From Oncomelania hupensis (Eukaryota; Mollusca; Gastropoda; Littorinimorpha; Pomatiopsidae), in the NCBI GenBank assembly GCA_036898135.1, contig CM072515.1:52899236-52963235 (forward strand): 64,000 nt of DNA. Direction: 5' to 3'. The translations under genes were made by a program, and so were the position numbers. Below, piece by piece: positions 13,080-25,215 of this stretch. Each line of letters begins with the position of its first letter. Positions within the stretch are counted from its first letter, which is position 1. Under the pieces are notes generated by a model. It made no database searches, was not told the origin of the DNA, and was given only the letters and a program-made list of their open reading frames with translations.

Positions 13080-13630
13080 TCTCTTGTTTGAGACTGGACA
13101 CTGAGCCTGCTGATGGGTAAAATCATGAGAGACTATATCATCTCCACAGGTTCTAAAAGGTTCAGGAACCTAAGTTCGGTTCGGAAACGGAGAATTCGAA
13201 AAAAGGTTCGTGAAACTCCACGAACTTTCAGTTCAGACAGGCCTTTCGGTCAAGCAGTCAACAAGGTCAGTCGGTCAGTCAGACACTCCGGTCCTCTCTA
13301 GCGAGAAGCTAGACGCGAGAAGCTTTCGCGTACTATAAACTACAGAAAAAGTTGTATAACGTTGTAAATCCAGATTAACCTCGAGATAATGTTGATCTTT
13401 CATGACTTCTGAGGCTCACGTGTGAGCAAATAAACCAAAGTCGAGGCATACTGCAAGTCAAATATTGAAATAATGACACATTTTAAAGGTTTTTGTCAGG
13501 TCTAAACATCAATAGATGACTATTTGCTTATATATGCATACATTTTTCGTGTCTAATATTTGTGAAATGTGAATGTACACGTCTACTTTCATTGTTTTAT
13601 TGAACTGTGATATCTTGCTCGTAAACCTAA

Positions 13631-15365
13631 TGTCACTCTGTGATTACTGTACCCTGGCAATAGGCTGTATTTGTGATTAGATGGAAACAGCCTCTTCTGT
13701 GAGAATCTGTTTTACATTCTATTACATAATTTACTACATAAATTAATAGTATGGGTGTGTATGTGTGTGACAAGGCGTGCAATAGCACCTCTGAGCTAGG
13801 CTGCAAGCATTCCACACTCACACTCAGCCAGCCATCATTTCCACCCAACCAGCCATCTCTAGCAGGCTCGCTCGCCAATTCGCTTAAGCCCCGCCCTCGG
13901 GCATCAAGTTAAAGCCTGCCACAGAACCTGACTTAGTGTCAGACCCAAGCCTTCCAGCCTTGAAGTCACAACCTGTCCGAAGACACGTCTCCATCACCGA
14001 GTGACCTCTGAGCTTCGACAGTACCCGTGTGCTTCCACCCGTCTAAGTCAAGGTAAGAGAGGGAACTTACTCTTTGTCATATAGCAGACCCATCACCCGT
14101 CGTTCGCCCACCATGTTCATGCGTCCTGTCGATATGTATGTTCATGTTTATAGTTTTGCCTTGATGTGTTGCTGTGACTTGTATTTATCCCTTGCACATA
14201 CTTTCTACCTTGTATATGACCCATGACATGTTTGGATTTATGCTTGTATGCTCCGTTAGCCCCATGTGTAAATACCCCATGCCATGCTGCCACCCCCACA
14301 TAGATTAAAGTCCCCACTACAACCCCTTTGCCCTGTACCCCTTCCATTTGATTTCCACCATGCTCCCAATGTATAAATATTTGCCCTGTTGCCAACCCCA
14401 TCCTAATGCGCCGAAGGTATCATATACTAGCGGCTGCCAATAAACTCCACTTTGGCCCAGTAAATCTAGTTGCATTGTTTGACTGTTGGTATATGCACTG
14501 GCTCAACCTTGACCGGTCAACCAATTTGAATTCTGAGATGGGCGACTGTACCACAGGCCCTGAATCCACACTATCCCGATCCCCCGCTGATACAGAGTCT
14601 GTATTACATTACAGACGGGTTCCTGTACCGGGCGAATCACCCCGGCCTTGTATCATCTCCCAGTCGCTGACCCGCTGCAGGCCCCTGACATCCCAGGAGG
14701 TCAATGAGAAGCGTGACTCGGGACTTCGCCATTTTTCTAGACGGCTAGCTACGAAAGCCGAATTCTAGGCCTGTACCTGCACAAGACAATCACTCGTGAT
14801 CGATGCGTCACCGCGTGACCAACTGACCTGCATCATCACCGCCCACGCCACCGACCGTGGTAAACAAGCCACCCAGAGTATCCTGGACTAATCGCCGCTC
14901 TGCAGTACCGAGCTAAGTGATTAGCCTACGAGAATCCCCACTCGCCAGATTATCAGAGAGACTCTGAAACCACACAGATACACTCTCGCCCTGTGATGAA
15001 ATCAGTCTACAGTAGCTCTAGTACCCCTGATATTGACTACCCAGAATATCACCGAACTACTCCTTACTGAAAGACGCTTTGCTAATGACTCACGTTAGAA
15101 GTATTTGACCCAGACTCCCCCCTTCAACTTAATAAAAGTAAATAGTTAAAGAAATTGCAATTATCCTGACTGGCCTTTGAATTTGAATTTCTTAACTAGT
15201 GTAAGTCTACCGTCTATCTCGTCTATTACCTGTCTGTCTATCATTTAGTTAGTTGGCCTAGCATTACTCTCTTGAATGTCATCGCACCATTAACCTATCA
15301 AAGGAGGTAATACAGCGCGAGAGATTAAGAGCTTACCCCATCCCCCAACCCCTCTCTTCGTGACA
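13631..15365. other. candidate long LTR or unassigned region
   Basis: The segment starts TGTCAC and ends GTGACA, the short terminal inverted repeat typical of LTRs. It contains a GC-richer promoter-like stretch near 13860-13900, a donor-like AAGGTAAGAG at 14050 and AATAAA signals near 14440 and 15130. The five bases outside the proposed ends do not match, and no second copy is in the window, so this is only a candidate. Open frames inside are not protein-like. Confidence 0.2.
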
Positions 15366-15603
15366 ATGTGTGTGTGTCCATATATAATCGTATCCTACAT
15401 GTTGTAAAGATTTTAAACAAATATTATACTATCTTTAATTTTTTACTTGCATTTTTATTTTATTTTTATTTTGTTTTATTTTAGTGATCAAGTGCCTGTC
15501 ATAGTTCCTTGTGAGAGGTAATACAGATTTGTTGAATTGAATTGAATTGAATTGAATGGTCTGTGCGTTCTACATAGGTCCTGCTATTGGCAGTTAGTGA
15601 CGT

Positions 15604-15716
15604 CCTCTTCTTCTTCTTCTTCTTCTTCTTCTTCTTCTTCTTCTTCTTCTTCTTCTCCAGCGCTTTGAGCAGGTTCTTAGCTGGAAAAGCGCTATTTAAG
15701 AACAATAAATAAATTA
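15604..15716 (+). mobile_element. (CTT)n plus SINE family B tail
   Basis: A CTT microsatellite (15604-15656) runs directly into CCAGCGCTTTGAGCAGGTTC and AAAAGCGCTATTTAAGAA, then A-rich sequence. That is the 3' tail of family B without its head. Confidence 0.7.
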
Positions 15717-17309
15717 AAATGTGGAATTGTGCCATGTGTACTTCTGCATATGGCTCACGTGTGAGCAAAAAATAGAAAGGCAAAAAAACTGATAATTACA
15801 AATAAAACTTGAAATTCCTCGCCATTTTGAAAGCATGGCGGCTTCGAGGTACTTTTTTTTTCATTAGTTACAAGCTCTCAATGCTGGTCCAGGATCACAA
15901 ATTGTTGAAGAAATGCGTCAAAGATGCTCCTGAACCAACTGGACCTTCAACTGTGGACGCCACTTTCTGCCCCCTAGTCTACAAGTCCCAAGTTGTGAGT
16001 TCTTCTCACGATCATAAGAACTCAATCAGTATCCAGTCACGTTGCTGAAGAACGTGTCTAGAAGGTCAACTAAAGCATCAAGTAAGTAGCGATTTCTTAT
16101 CTTCAGTGATGAAAATGTTGAGTCTTCGCTCTCTAACGTAGGCATAAACTTTGGAGTATATCTAGAAATCATTCCCAAGGTGCAGGCTTAAGTGCATACG
16201 ATTTTGAACATACGTGCATAATACTTGCCGGGTTTGTTGACAATAGCGCCTTCGATCATGAAGTTTTTACCATAACATAAGTCTACATCTTGTGCAAGCA
16301 TGAGGCATTGTCTGGTCCTGCAATATAGATGAGACGACAGCTCGCCCTGTGGTAACCAGACAGATAGTTGCTGGGCAGGAAGACACTTAATTACATGCTG
16401 AATATCTCGTGCAAAACCTCACCCTTCATTCTTCACTATATCCATTCTCGAACGGTCCTTGCATACTCTGCTAGTTCATTAATAAACCAAGTTACTGCTA
16501 CTGTAACCAGTCGGGGCTTATGAACAGTATGGTTAAGACAGTGAGCAACAAGCTTATTGTTTTTCGATCAAGGTTTATTCGAGCCAATTAAAAAAAACAA
16601 ACAAACTAAAATCAACTTATTTCAGAGCTAGACGATTTCTTAACCTCGTAAGAAAACTGGAATGGCGTGGAAAACAAACAGCGTAACTTTCCTCATAAAT
16701 ACGATAGTCGGTAGAACATACTCGTCATGCATAACTCATTCAACTTTCCGCTTCATCAGAAAGACAGTGGGTTAACTGTTATACTAGCTCCGAGCTCTGT
16801 TAAGTGGCCTACTTCAAACCTGAGGAACCAAGACTAAGCATGGCAGTGTGTTTCTGTTGTCTGGTGCGTTAGACTGCGCGCATCAAGCAGCAAGTTGGAG
16901 CCTTTGGGTGGCTTGAGTTAATTAGAAACTATTTCGTCCAGCGCATGAAGCATCGTTTTGAGCTGATAAAGCACTAGGCCTATATAAGAATAATTCAATC
17001 ATTCAACCGCGCCTTCCGAAAACTATAATTGCTTACAGATATTTTATTAAACATTATAGGCTATATGTTTTCTGTCCATGTTTAATCAGCTTCTATTTTT
17101 TTGACGGTGTTAGGAAATTCGACTACTGTTTCTGGGATGACTAAAGTCAAAACAGTTTCATTGTCATTATCAACATTATTGCTGATGTTGATACTGACGA
17201 TAGTTTCATTGATAGATAGAAAGTTTAACTGATAATGTAATAAATAGACTACGTAACATAACCCAGGCTTGAACAATCTTTGTTAATTATTGTGGAGTCC
17301 CCCGAGAAA
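15717..17309. other. unassigned stretch
   Basis: No gene or known repeat recognised. A 14-base palindrome GCTCACGTGTGAGC near 15753 also occurs near 13414, so the two places may share an old repeat. Confidence 0.4.
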
Positions 17310-17674
17310 ATGTCTGGACATATGCCTCCATACCAAACCAGTACGAGAAGGCTGACTAAATCAAATTCCAAAAGCTCTGACTACGAATGTTCCTCCTCTG
17401 AGCTCCAAGTCGACGGAGCATGTGCATCAACGCCGAGCCGTCAGTCGTCATTTGATAACGCAGACGACTGTGTGACGTCACATTCCTATCCAGATGAGAC
17501 TCTATTAAAGCCTGGAGGAGGGACATTCAAACGTCAGGGTGCGTCATCAGCCAAGCCGCACAGGGAGCAGGCGATGATAGTTATCCAAGGGGCAGATGTC
17601 GGCGATCACCCATCCACATCTGAAGGCGCTTGTGCCCATGCTGTTGACCATGACAACGTCGAAGAAGAAATAAC
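17310..17674 (+). CDS. possible coding exon, unrecognised
   Basis: From an ATG at 17310 an open frame of 121 codons runs into a consensus splice donor (AAC|GTAAGT) at 17675. The peptide is polar and acidic, rich in Ser, Asp and His, ending VEEEIT. No domain is recognisable. It could be the first exon of the THAP-like gene downstream, but its end phase (two bases over) does not put the next candidate exon in the zinc-finger frame. That gene is itself frameshifted, so the link is undecided. Confidence 0.35.
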
Positions 17675-17805
17675 GTAAGTCTTGTACAATGTTTTTTTGT
17701 GTGTGGATTTCTAAAAAATCGTATTTCCGCCTAAAGATCTAAATTCTCCTGCATAACTTCATCTCTCTTCTCAGTTTCCGTTTTGTCTTTTCCCCTCCCT
17801 CCCCC

Positions 17806-17808
<3 letters not shown>

Positions 17809-17852
<44 letters not shown>

Positions 17853-18093
17853 TCTCTCTCTCAATCTCTCTCTCCCTGTGTCTGTCTGTCGGTGTCTCTC
17901 TTCATCTCGTTCTCATTCTCTCTTTTCATCACGCTCTCATTCGTTCTCTCCCCACCTCTCCTTGTGTGTGTGTGTGTGTGCGTGTGTGTTAATGTTTTGT
18001 GTTTAAGTATGTGTATGTATGTGTGTGTGCGTGTGTGTGTGTGTGTGCGTGTGTGTTAATGTTTTGTGTTTAAGTATGTGTATGTATGTGTGA
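17809..18093. repeat. (CT)n and (GT)n microsatellites with a local duplication
   Basis: CT repeats lie near 17809-17850. GT-rich sequence follows, in which a block of about 60 bp containing TTAATGTTTTGTGTTTAAGT is tandemly duplicated (about 17965-18027 and 18034-18093). Confidence 0.85.
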
Positions 18094-18147
18094 ATGCGCG
18101 TGTGTGTTTGTGTATGTGTGCGTGCGTTTGTGTATGTGTGTGTCCTA

Positions 18148-18247
18148 TCCTTTCCTATCCTATCCCATAACTTCGAGGTCGTAGGGGCACCACAGATTAT
18201 CGTTTAACCAGCGTACTCCATCTTTCCCTGTCCTCAGCAACCCTGAT
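18148..18247 (-). mobile_element. non-LTR retrotransposon 3' end (copy 1)
   Basis: Reversed, it ends in a run of GGATA pentamers preceded by the 3' coding end shared with the copies at 28081 and 32461. Only about 100 bp remain, a strongly 5'-truncated insertion. Confidence 0.8.
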
Positions 18248-19574
18248 AGAGCGTACCGAATGCAGCATTTTCAACCAATCCCAAAATTCCGTGTCGGCTG
18301 CCGGGGAGCAGTCTTTTAGCACGTGCCTATTGGAGCCTCACACGCGCTAGCAGACGACATAAACAATAGTGACCGCGAGGTTCATTTCTATCTGATTTTG
18401 TAGGAAGTTATTACTATTGAAGATGAGGCAAAATTGTCATACATTGCCAGTTGGGTACTTGCAACGGAGATGCAAGGTTTCCCAAGTCGATCAAAGGCAA
18501 ACTCATGCCATTTCCTAACCCCAAAACAAGAAAAGTCGTCGCAATGGCGTGGATAAAAGCGTGCATGAAGACTTTAATGTCAGCATCTTAGAAGATAGAA
18601 ACAAGCAAAAGAATCGAGGCGTTTGCAGTAGGGTAAGAACACGTAAGTTTGGTTTTGCTCTTTATGTAATTAGTTACAAATTTGTACCACTACAATTGCA
18701 TCTTTTTAAGCTGTAATGCTGTGCCTTTTTCTCTCCTTATGAATCAAGATGTTGGGTGAAGGCAATGGTTTGATTCATTAAATGCTCAGTTAGCCTGCTT
18801 TTATTGTTCTTTTGTTAGGGTTGTTGCTTTCATTTAGGAGAAAAGTGGGAAAATAGCAAAATGTTTTATGTGAGGTTACTTTTACTGTAGTTTGTTGGCT
18901 ACTTATAAACTATACATCATTTGCTGTTACTATAGCCTTTTACCTGAGATAGGAAATGTCATATTTTGCCAATTTAAAGTATGTGTTATACATGTAAATA
19001 AAGCAGAACACACACACACACACAAACACAGAGTGACCACACGCTGAAATGAGAGATAAATAGAAAATCACACAGGTACATATGACAGGCATATTTTTCA
19101 AAACACTATGTTTTTTAGTTGTTGTTTTTTTTTATTTTATTTATTCCAGCATTTCATAGATGGGGGACCTTGTGAGCTTCACCCCTACCCAATGCCTGCA
19201 TATGGATCTTCTATCCACAAAGCCAAGAGACCACTAGCTAAAAAAAAAAGATACATTCCATGTCCTACAGATTCTGCAAATTCTAAACAAACTAAACACC
19301 CTGTTACCAAATATGTTTTTGTGTAAGTGGTTTTTTCCCATAATCATGGTATTAAAAATTACATTTAACACACAACAGAAACTTGTCCAAATGTACTTGA
19401 CATATTTGAATTCCCCCCCTCCCCCCCCCCCCCCCCTGATATATCATACACTATTTTTTTTCTTTTTGTGTACTTGGCAATAATAGACACTAACAAATAC
19501 AGTTTCCATGATTCATGTACTTGGGAATAATAAACACTAACAATAACAGTTTTAATGGTCACCATGCTTGATTA

Positions 19575-20010
19575 ATCAACACAAAACATTCTGCCCTTGC
19601 CAAGAAATGTCAATCATTCCAACAATTTAATAATCATCACAAAGTAAGTTAAACATTCTGTCCATGTCAAGAAATAAGACTACATGTATTGTCAATCATT
19701 CCCACAATTTATTAAGCATCACAAAGCAATCATCACAAATCAAGTTAAACATTCTGTTTATGTCAAGAAAAAGGACTACCTGTAGTGTCAATCATTCCCA
19801 CAATTTAATAATCATCACAAATCAAGTTTGACATTGTGTTCATGTCAAGAAATGTGACTAGTGTCAAAGTAATAACCATCTCAAAGCAATATGAACAAAA
19901 GCAAGTTAAAAACATTCTGTTTGCTTAAAGAAATATGGCTTATTTCAATCACAGTGTAATAATCATCACAAACTGACAAAGCAGGTTAAACATTCTGTTT
20001 ATGTCAATTT
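19575..20010. repeat. tandem repeat, unit about 80-96 bp
   Basis: About five diverged units contain CAATCATTCCCACAATTTAA, AATCATCACAAA, GTTAAACATTCTGT and TATGTCAAGAAA in the same order. The array occupies the second recognised intron of the THAP-like pseudogene. Confidence 0.8.
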
Positions 20011-20056
20011 TTTTTTCTCAGGTATGATAAAGGTGTGCCAGCGGGAGACTTAAACT

Positions 20057-20124
20057 ACAATACAATACAATACAAGATTATTGCTTTAGGTCCAGCGGAC
20101 TCTTCCGAGCCAAATCAGGACCAA
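20057..20124 (-). mobile_element. (TGTAA)-tailed retroposon, 5'-truncated (copy D)
   Basis: The terminal 65 bp of the retroposon family (TTTAGGTCCAGCGGACTCTT, reversed) has a (TTGTA)n tail on its low-coordinate side. Flanking direct repeats GGGAGACTTAAACT (20043-20056) and GGGAGACTTCAACT (20125-20138) are the target-site duplication. It sits in an exon of the THAP-like pseudogene. Confidence 0.85.
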
Positions 20125-20200
20125 GGGAGACTTCAACTGGGAAATTTCATCTTGTGTCACCTTTGGTACCCTGCACAAATGTAAAATGTGTGTATAACAT

Positions 20201-20789
20201 GTGTAGCTGAATGAGTTATTTGTTACAATATTGAGCAATGTTTGTGGCACATGCATGAATTGTTGACACTCCACTGAATGATGCAAAGAAGAAATTGACC
20301 CATGAATTGATTTGTGTGTGTTGCCTTTAGTACTGAATTGATGAATGAATTTTTTTCTCCTTCAGTACTAAATGAAACTGTTAAGGACTGGTAATTGTCT
20401 GAGTTGTTTACACACAAAACATAATGGAAAAACTTATTAAAAAAATTAATGTTACTTGGACCTACATTTGTTTTAAATTGATAAGATGAGGTGCTTACTT
20501 GCTGTTAATGTCAACCTGACACATGATTGGTTTCCTCTTCCTCTTGTCAACTGGGCGTGATAGCACTAGGTGGTTGATTGGGACAGGTGAGATTTTGCTG
20601 CCTCTTAGTGCTGCCACACCCCCACGCTTGCGGCATACTTGTGCAGCTCAACTTACCAGGGACATGAGTAAAGTTCTGCAATTTGAAGTATTGCAGAGTC
20701 TTCAGAAGCCCGATAATGTGGGAGCAGTGACCATCCAAACTGAAAAAAAAAAAAAAAAAAAATCAATAGCACATGTACATGCATTTTTT

Positions 20790-20872
<83 letters not shown>

Positions 20873-21465
20873 ATTTATTGTGCATTCAAGAATGTTATAA
20901 AATGGACGATATGCTAGCTTCAATAAAATGTGTAACACTATTGTGTTCTGTCCTGTTCTTTTGGTACTGAACACGCAGATAAAACAGTGAAAATGGCGAA
21001 ATTTACTACTAGGATTATATAACTAAAATTATGTATAATAAATTTCGAAAATATATTTTTTTTTAAAAGAACATGATAAACTTACCCTGCTTTGCAATCG
21101 CACATGGCTTCGGAAATACACTCCTTTCTGATGTTGATCTCGATGACGAGTTTATGTGGGTCGGCAAGATTTCTATTCTGTAACATTAATTGCAGCTAGT
21201 ACTTCCACAGTTTCTGTTGATCCATCCTTGAAAACTCGGAACATCGTCGATGAACAGAGATTTGAATTTGTTCATCCCCCACTATAGCACAGTTTTTGAC
21301 AACGGTGTGAAGTTAGGGAGATACTGAATTTGGGATGCAATCGATGCTATCCTTCGCGCAAGCATCACTAATTGCCGCCATCTTGTCCACTTCATGTGAG
21401 GCCAGCTATCAGGCAGGCTGTGGTTGCTATGCTCTCACTGCGCATGCCCGCAAACCGGTACGCTC
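20201..21465. other. unassigned stretch with (CT)n at 20791-20868
   Basis: No further exon of the THAP-like gene could be identified. An A18 run near 20744 and a CT microsatellite are the only clear structures. Confidence 0.4.
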
Positions 21466-22121
21466 TATTGTTTCACTCAGTGTCAAACCAGTCCATTCTC
21501 GAATGTTGTCTTCCCACCTCTTTGTCGGTCTCACTCTTCTTCTACCTCCTTGCACTGTGCCTTGCAGGATGGTCTTTGCAAGACCTGATGATCTGGTGAC
21601 GTGTCCATACCATCGGAGTGTCCGTTTTTTCACCACTGTGAGCAGGTCATCGTGTTGTCCAATGGCTTGTGTGATGGTCTGTCGGACTTCGTCGTTGGTG
21701 ATGTGTTGGGTATAGGAAATGCCCAGAAGTCTTCTGTAGCACCTCATCTCCATGCTTTGTATTCTTCGTTGGAGATCTGCTGTGGGGGTCTATGTTTCGC
21801 AAGCATATAGGAAGATGGAGATGACAAGGGAGCGCAACAGCCTTACCTTGGAATGTAGACTGATGGTCCTGTCTTTCCAAATTGGCTTCAACCTCGCCAG
21901 TGCAGCAGTTGTTTGTCCGATCCTGGAGAGGACTTCCTGTCCGGACCTATTGTCTGATACAATGGCTCCTAAATATTTGAAGCTATGCACTGTGTTGATG
22001 GATTGGCCTTGGACTTTGATGTCCGTGTTGATGCCATTGGTGTTGTTGGTCATTATTTTGATCTTCTCTGCACTTATTTCCATTCCATAGGCTCTGGAGG
22101 TGGTGTCAAGCCTCTGTACCT
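21466..22121 (-). pseudogene. non-LTR reverse transcriptase fragment (copy 2)
   Basis: Translated from the minus strand it shows MEISAEKIKIM, FKYLGAIVSD, FLYACET, EMRCYRRLLGISYTQH and LRWYGHVTRSSGL, the downstream half of a non-LTR reverse transcriptase and its C-terminal region. The frame breaks once near 21760. Unlike the other copies it is cut at both ends and lacks the GGATA tail, so it was truncated after insertion. RTE-like by motif style; clade not certain. Confidence 0.85.
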
Positions 22122-22184
22122 ATGTGTGTGTGTTTCGTACAATCTTTTTGCGTGGATTGTTGTATAGAAGTGAGTGTGTCAATG

Positions 22185-22774
22185 TGTTACAAGTGGTTAT
22201 TTATCAATGGTGATTCAGTCCCGATGCTTGAATCTTGATAAGTGTAACTCAGATTGGTTTATCCACGCAGCCTGTTCATTCAGCAACAAGGCAGGAGTCG
22301 TCGTATAAAGTTTCCCAACTTTATTCAGCAAACATCAACTGCATACAAGATCGCTTTCCGAAAATCACTTCCAAAGATCAGCATAAAAAATCATCATAAA
22401 TCACTGACATACAATCAGACAGCGCGTTACTTATAATTATAGCCTCTCTACAATCGAGAAAAAGTTCGAACATTCCAGCATGACGCAATAACACCCAATC
22501 AAAATAAAACTCTTCACCGGAACTATTCACTTTCTTACGTCATTATGTTAGGAGAATCGCTTAGCTATTGCCAGTTCTATTTCGAAACTTCGGTCGATAG
22601 TAAATAAGCAACTCCAGAAAATTCTAAACAATATCGACCGACGAAAATTATCAACATTATATAAAGCTTCCTCTAGAAGCAACGCAAAATCAAATCAAAG
22701 GTAAATATGCTCTATTATTCCATGCTTAGCAAAACAAAATGATCGGATCTATCGTGCGCGTCTCAAACGTAACA
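22185..22774. mobile_element. solo LTR, 590 bp, with 5-bp target duplication
   Basis: It begins TGTTAC and ends GTAACA and is flanked on both sides by CAATG (22180-22184 and 22775-22779). A second, interrupted copy at 59617-61145 shares sequence along its length. The matched target duplication and TG...CA ends establish an LTR; absence of internal coding sequence shows it is solo. Five-base duplications fit Ty3/Gypsy or BEL/Pao elements. Confidence 0.9.
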
Positions 22775-22855
22775 CAATGTATGCGAGTAGGTTGGCGTGT
22801 TTGCGTACCCTATGTGTGCCAATGAAGCTGGTGTGTGTATTTGTTTGCGTGAGAA

Positions 22856-22856
<1 letters not shown>

Positions 22857-22918
<62 letters not shown>

Positions 22919-22925
22919 GAGAGAG
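22857..22925. repeat. (GA)n microsatellite
   Basis: Nearly uninterrupted GAGA tract. Confidence 0.95.
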
Positions 22926-23846
22926 ATTAATGGATTGATTTTGATTTTTGACACTTAATTGTCAATTTTTTTTTCGGGAAATTCTTGGCGGCCTCCCTTT
23001 GGTAAAGCGTAATCGCAGCCTGTGGCGCGACCAAACCCAAACTACCTAAACCAATATTAGTTGTGTTTTTGAAATTTTTAGTGTTTCTATGTTGGGTATG
23101 GATGTGTGCACAATGTAGCAAATAAAATATATTGGAGATTTGAAGATTCCTACTTTAGGCTACATTAGAAAAAAGATTATTACTACCGGTATTAATAATG
23201 TGTTAAGTACAGTATTACATATTCACGTGTAGTCACACCCCCAAATATAATCGTTCTTCACTTTGTAAGATTATAAAAGTGCCACAGAGAGACAGACAGA
23301 GAACGTCCCCTATATGCTCATGTGTCCGGGGACATTAATTTATCCAAGAAAGAAAGAAAGAACAGACAGAGAGCGGGAGAGACAGACAGACAGACAGACA
23401 GAGAGAGAGAGAGAGAAGGCTAACAACAATCATTACAATACCATCACCGCCACCAAGAACAGCAACAACGACAACAACAACAAGGTAGCAAAACTCAGAA
23501 CTCACAATTGTGTCATAAAGTGTATCGTTGCTCTATTTTAGTCTATCAGCAGACAATTATTAATATATATTAAACATCAAATGAGGCGCCCCCAGCAAGA
23601 ACTTTAAGAATGTATAATCTACATACATTTTAAGTTCAATCGTACACCCATCCCAACTCAACCTTCCCACCCACCCCCCCACCCCCCTTCCATCTTTACA
23701 TTTCGGAAATGTTCAAACTAACGGTCAGAAACTGTTCTCGGCTGTGTTATTATGGGCCATACAATAGGTGTTTCGTGGATTGTGTGTATTTGTGTGTGTG
23801 GGTGTGTTTGTGTGTGAAGGGTGTGAGTGTGTGATGTGTGTGTGTG

Positions 23847-23889
<43 letters not shown>

Positions 23890-23892
23890 TTT
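22926..23892. other. unassigned, with (GT)n at 23795-23888
   Basis: Low-complexity AGAC and GAGA patches near 23283-23417 and a GT microsatellite. No gene recognised. Confidence 0.5.
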
Positions 23893-24084
23893 GCTATGAT
23901 ATTTGTAATTATCTCATGATATTTGTAATTATCAGGTTTGGGCGCTAGGAAGGCGTGGCAAATACTGATAATTATTAATTAACACTGTGGATTACCGGTA
24001 TCTCTGTAAATTACAAAGAACACGTGTTAATTTCAATCATCTCGTGATAATGGTAGCTCTCAGTTTTGGCGCTATGGGCCGTCA
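23893..24084. mobile_element. TGACGGCC-family TIR element, right half only
   Basis: It contains ATTATCAGGTTTGGGCGCTA, the conserved AACACTGTGGATTACCGGTA and the right terminus ending GGCCGTCA (with a GCTATG variant). The left half is replaced by the (GT)n tract. Confidence 0.8.
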
Positions 24085-24404
24085 TCCATGGGCTCATTGG
24101 TTTAAAGGGAGACAACAGCCAGTGTTTGTCAAGATTATAAACCTATTTTCTTGTGGAATAAACATCGGCTCATAGATATAAGGGAGACAACAACTGTTTG
24201 TCTGAAACCGCACTGGTACAGAGGAGTTATCGATCGTGGCAGAACTAGAAGCGGAAAGTAAGTTGCCATATATTTCTTCACTTTCGATTCCTACAGTAGG
24301 ATAGCTGAGGACGTCTTTGATACGCTCGCATACACCATTTGCCACCATAACCAGTCATGGGAAGAAGGATAGTGTGTAGAAATGGAGGGAGAACGGGCGC
24401 ATCG

Positions 24405-24500
24405 GCCGGCCGGCTTGAGTTAGATCCTGGATTGGCAAGCGCCTTGAGCAATTCTCGAGCTGGAACAGCGCTATATAAGAATGATAAAATAAATTAATAC
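24405..24500 (+). mobile_element. SINE family B tail
   Basis: GGCTTGAGTTAGATCCTGGA, then AGCGCCTTGAGCAATTCTCG and AGCGCTATATAAGAATGATA with an A/T-rich end, matching the full copies at 26265-26385 and 45480-45580. Headless. Confidence 0.75.
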
Positions 24501-24864
24501 AGAGAGTTTGAATCACACTAGAGGGAGCAGATGCGGGGCTAAAGAAACAGAATCAGCCAACGACCTGTAGGTATAATTAATTATCAAGCTGGCTGGCTCG
24601 CCGCACTCCAACAAATGTCATTATAATTCAATAAAGCATTTGGTTTTGTTGTTGTTGTTTTGATTGTGCTTTTTTAAGTGTGGCAACACTTACTGTGAAT
24701 GTTAAAAGGATCTGTCACGCTGAATTGGTAGCTTAATATTGTTGCCCTTTCAACTGAACCAACTGTTATTGCCTTGGAGCATTGTTTAGAATCGCTCTAT
24801 GCATCACATTTTTGGTGTTTTTGTATTTCATAACAAATATTTTGAAATATTCGGGAATCAGACC

Positions 24865-25215
24865 CAGCCAGGAGTCAGTCTGTCCATGGACTCTATATGT
24901 AGCATATAGTGTCCATGGTCTGTCAGTCTGTCCGCCCATCTGTCGGTTTGTCACGCGCCATATTTCAAGAACCCCTTAAAGGATTTTGACCCAACCTCAT
25001 ATGAACATTACCTAGGTTAGTGGACAGTGGACCCCTGCCATCATATTTGTTCTAACGCAAAAAGTCAAGGTCGCTGGCGTCAAATTATTTCTAAACGCGT
25101 TTTACTCTATATCTCAAAAACAAATAATAATGATAATAAACGGCTGAACCCAATTTTGTTGATATACTGGTACTTCAACACTTGGCCAATTCAGTAGCAA
25201 ACCAACTGTCGATCG
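24865..25215 (+). repeat. dispersed repeat G (copy 1)
   Basis: TCAGTCTGTCCGCCCATCTG, TTTCAAGAACCCC, TTAGTGGACA, AAAAAGTCAAGGTCGCTGG and TATCTCAAAAAC recur in the same order at 37575-38095 and, inverted, at 57595-58160. No terminal repeats or coding capacity recognised. Confidence 0.6.

Larger units (their letters stand above)
18404..20200 (+). pseudogene. THAP-type zinc-finger gene, disrupted
   Basis: Three exons with matching splice phases can be read: 18404-18632 (donor AGG|GTAAGA), 19150-19322 (acceptor TTATTCCAG, donor GTAAGT) and from 20022 (acceptor TTTTCTCAG). The first encodes CQLGTCNGDARFP, then PFPNPKTRK, WIKAC and, in another frame, HEDFNVSILE and GVCSR. The second continues HFIDGGPCELHPYPMP. 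The C-x4-C start and C-x2-H (CSRHF) pattern with its Pro-rich follow-up is a THAP-like DNA-binding finger. Defects: a frame change between WIKAC and HEDFNV, stops upstream of the finger in its own frame (possibly a second frameshift), no in-frame start, and a 5'-truncated retroposon at 20057 that shifts the frame of the third exon. Most likely a pseudogene or an old transposase-derived gene; assembly errors could explain single-base shifts but not the insertion. Confidence 0.7.

Noticed and set aside
21335..21715. plus-strand open frame over the LINE fragment
   Set aside because: Antisense shadow of a minus-strand reverse transcriptase remnant with clear motifs.
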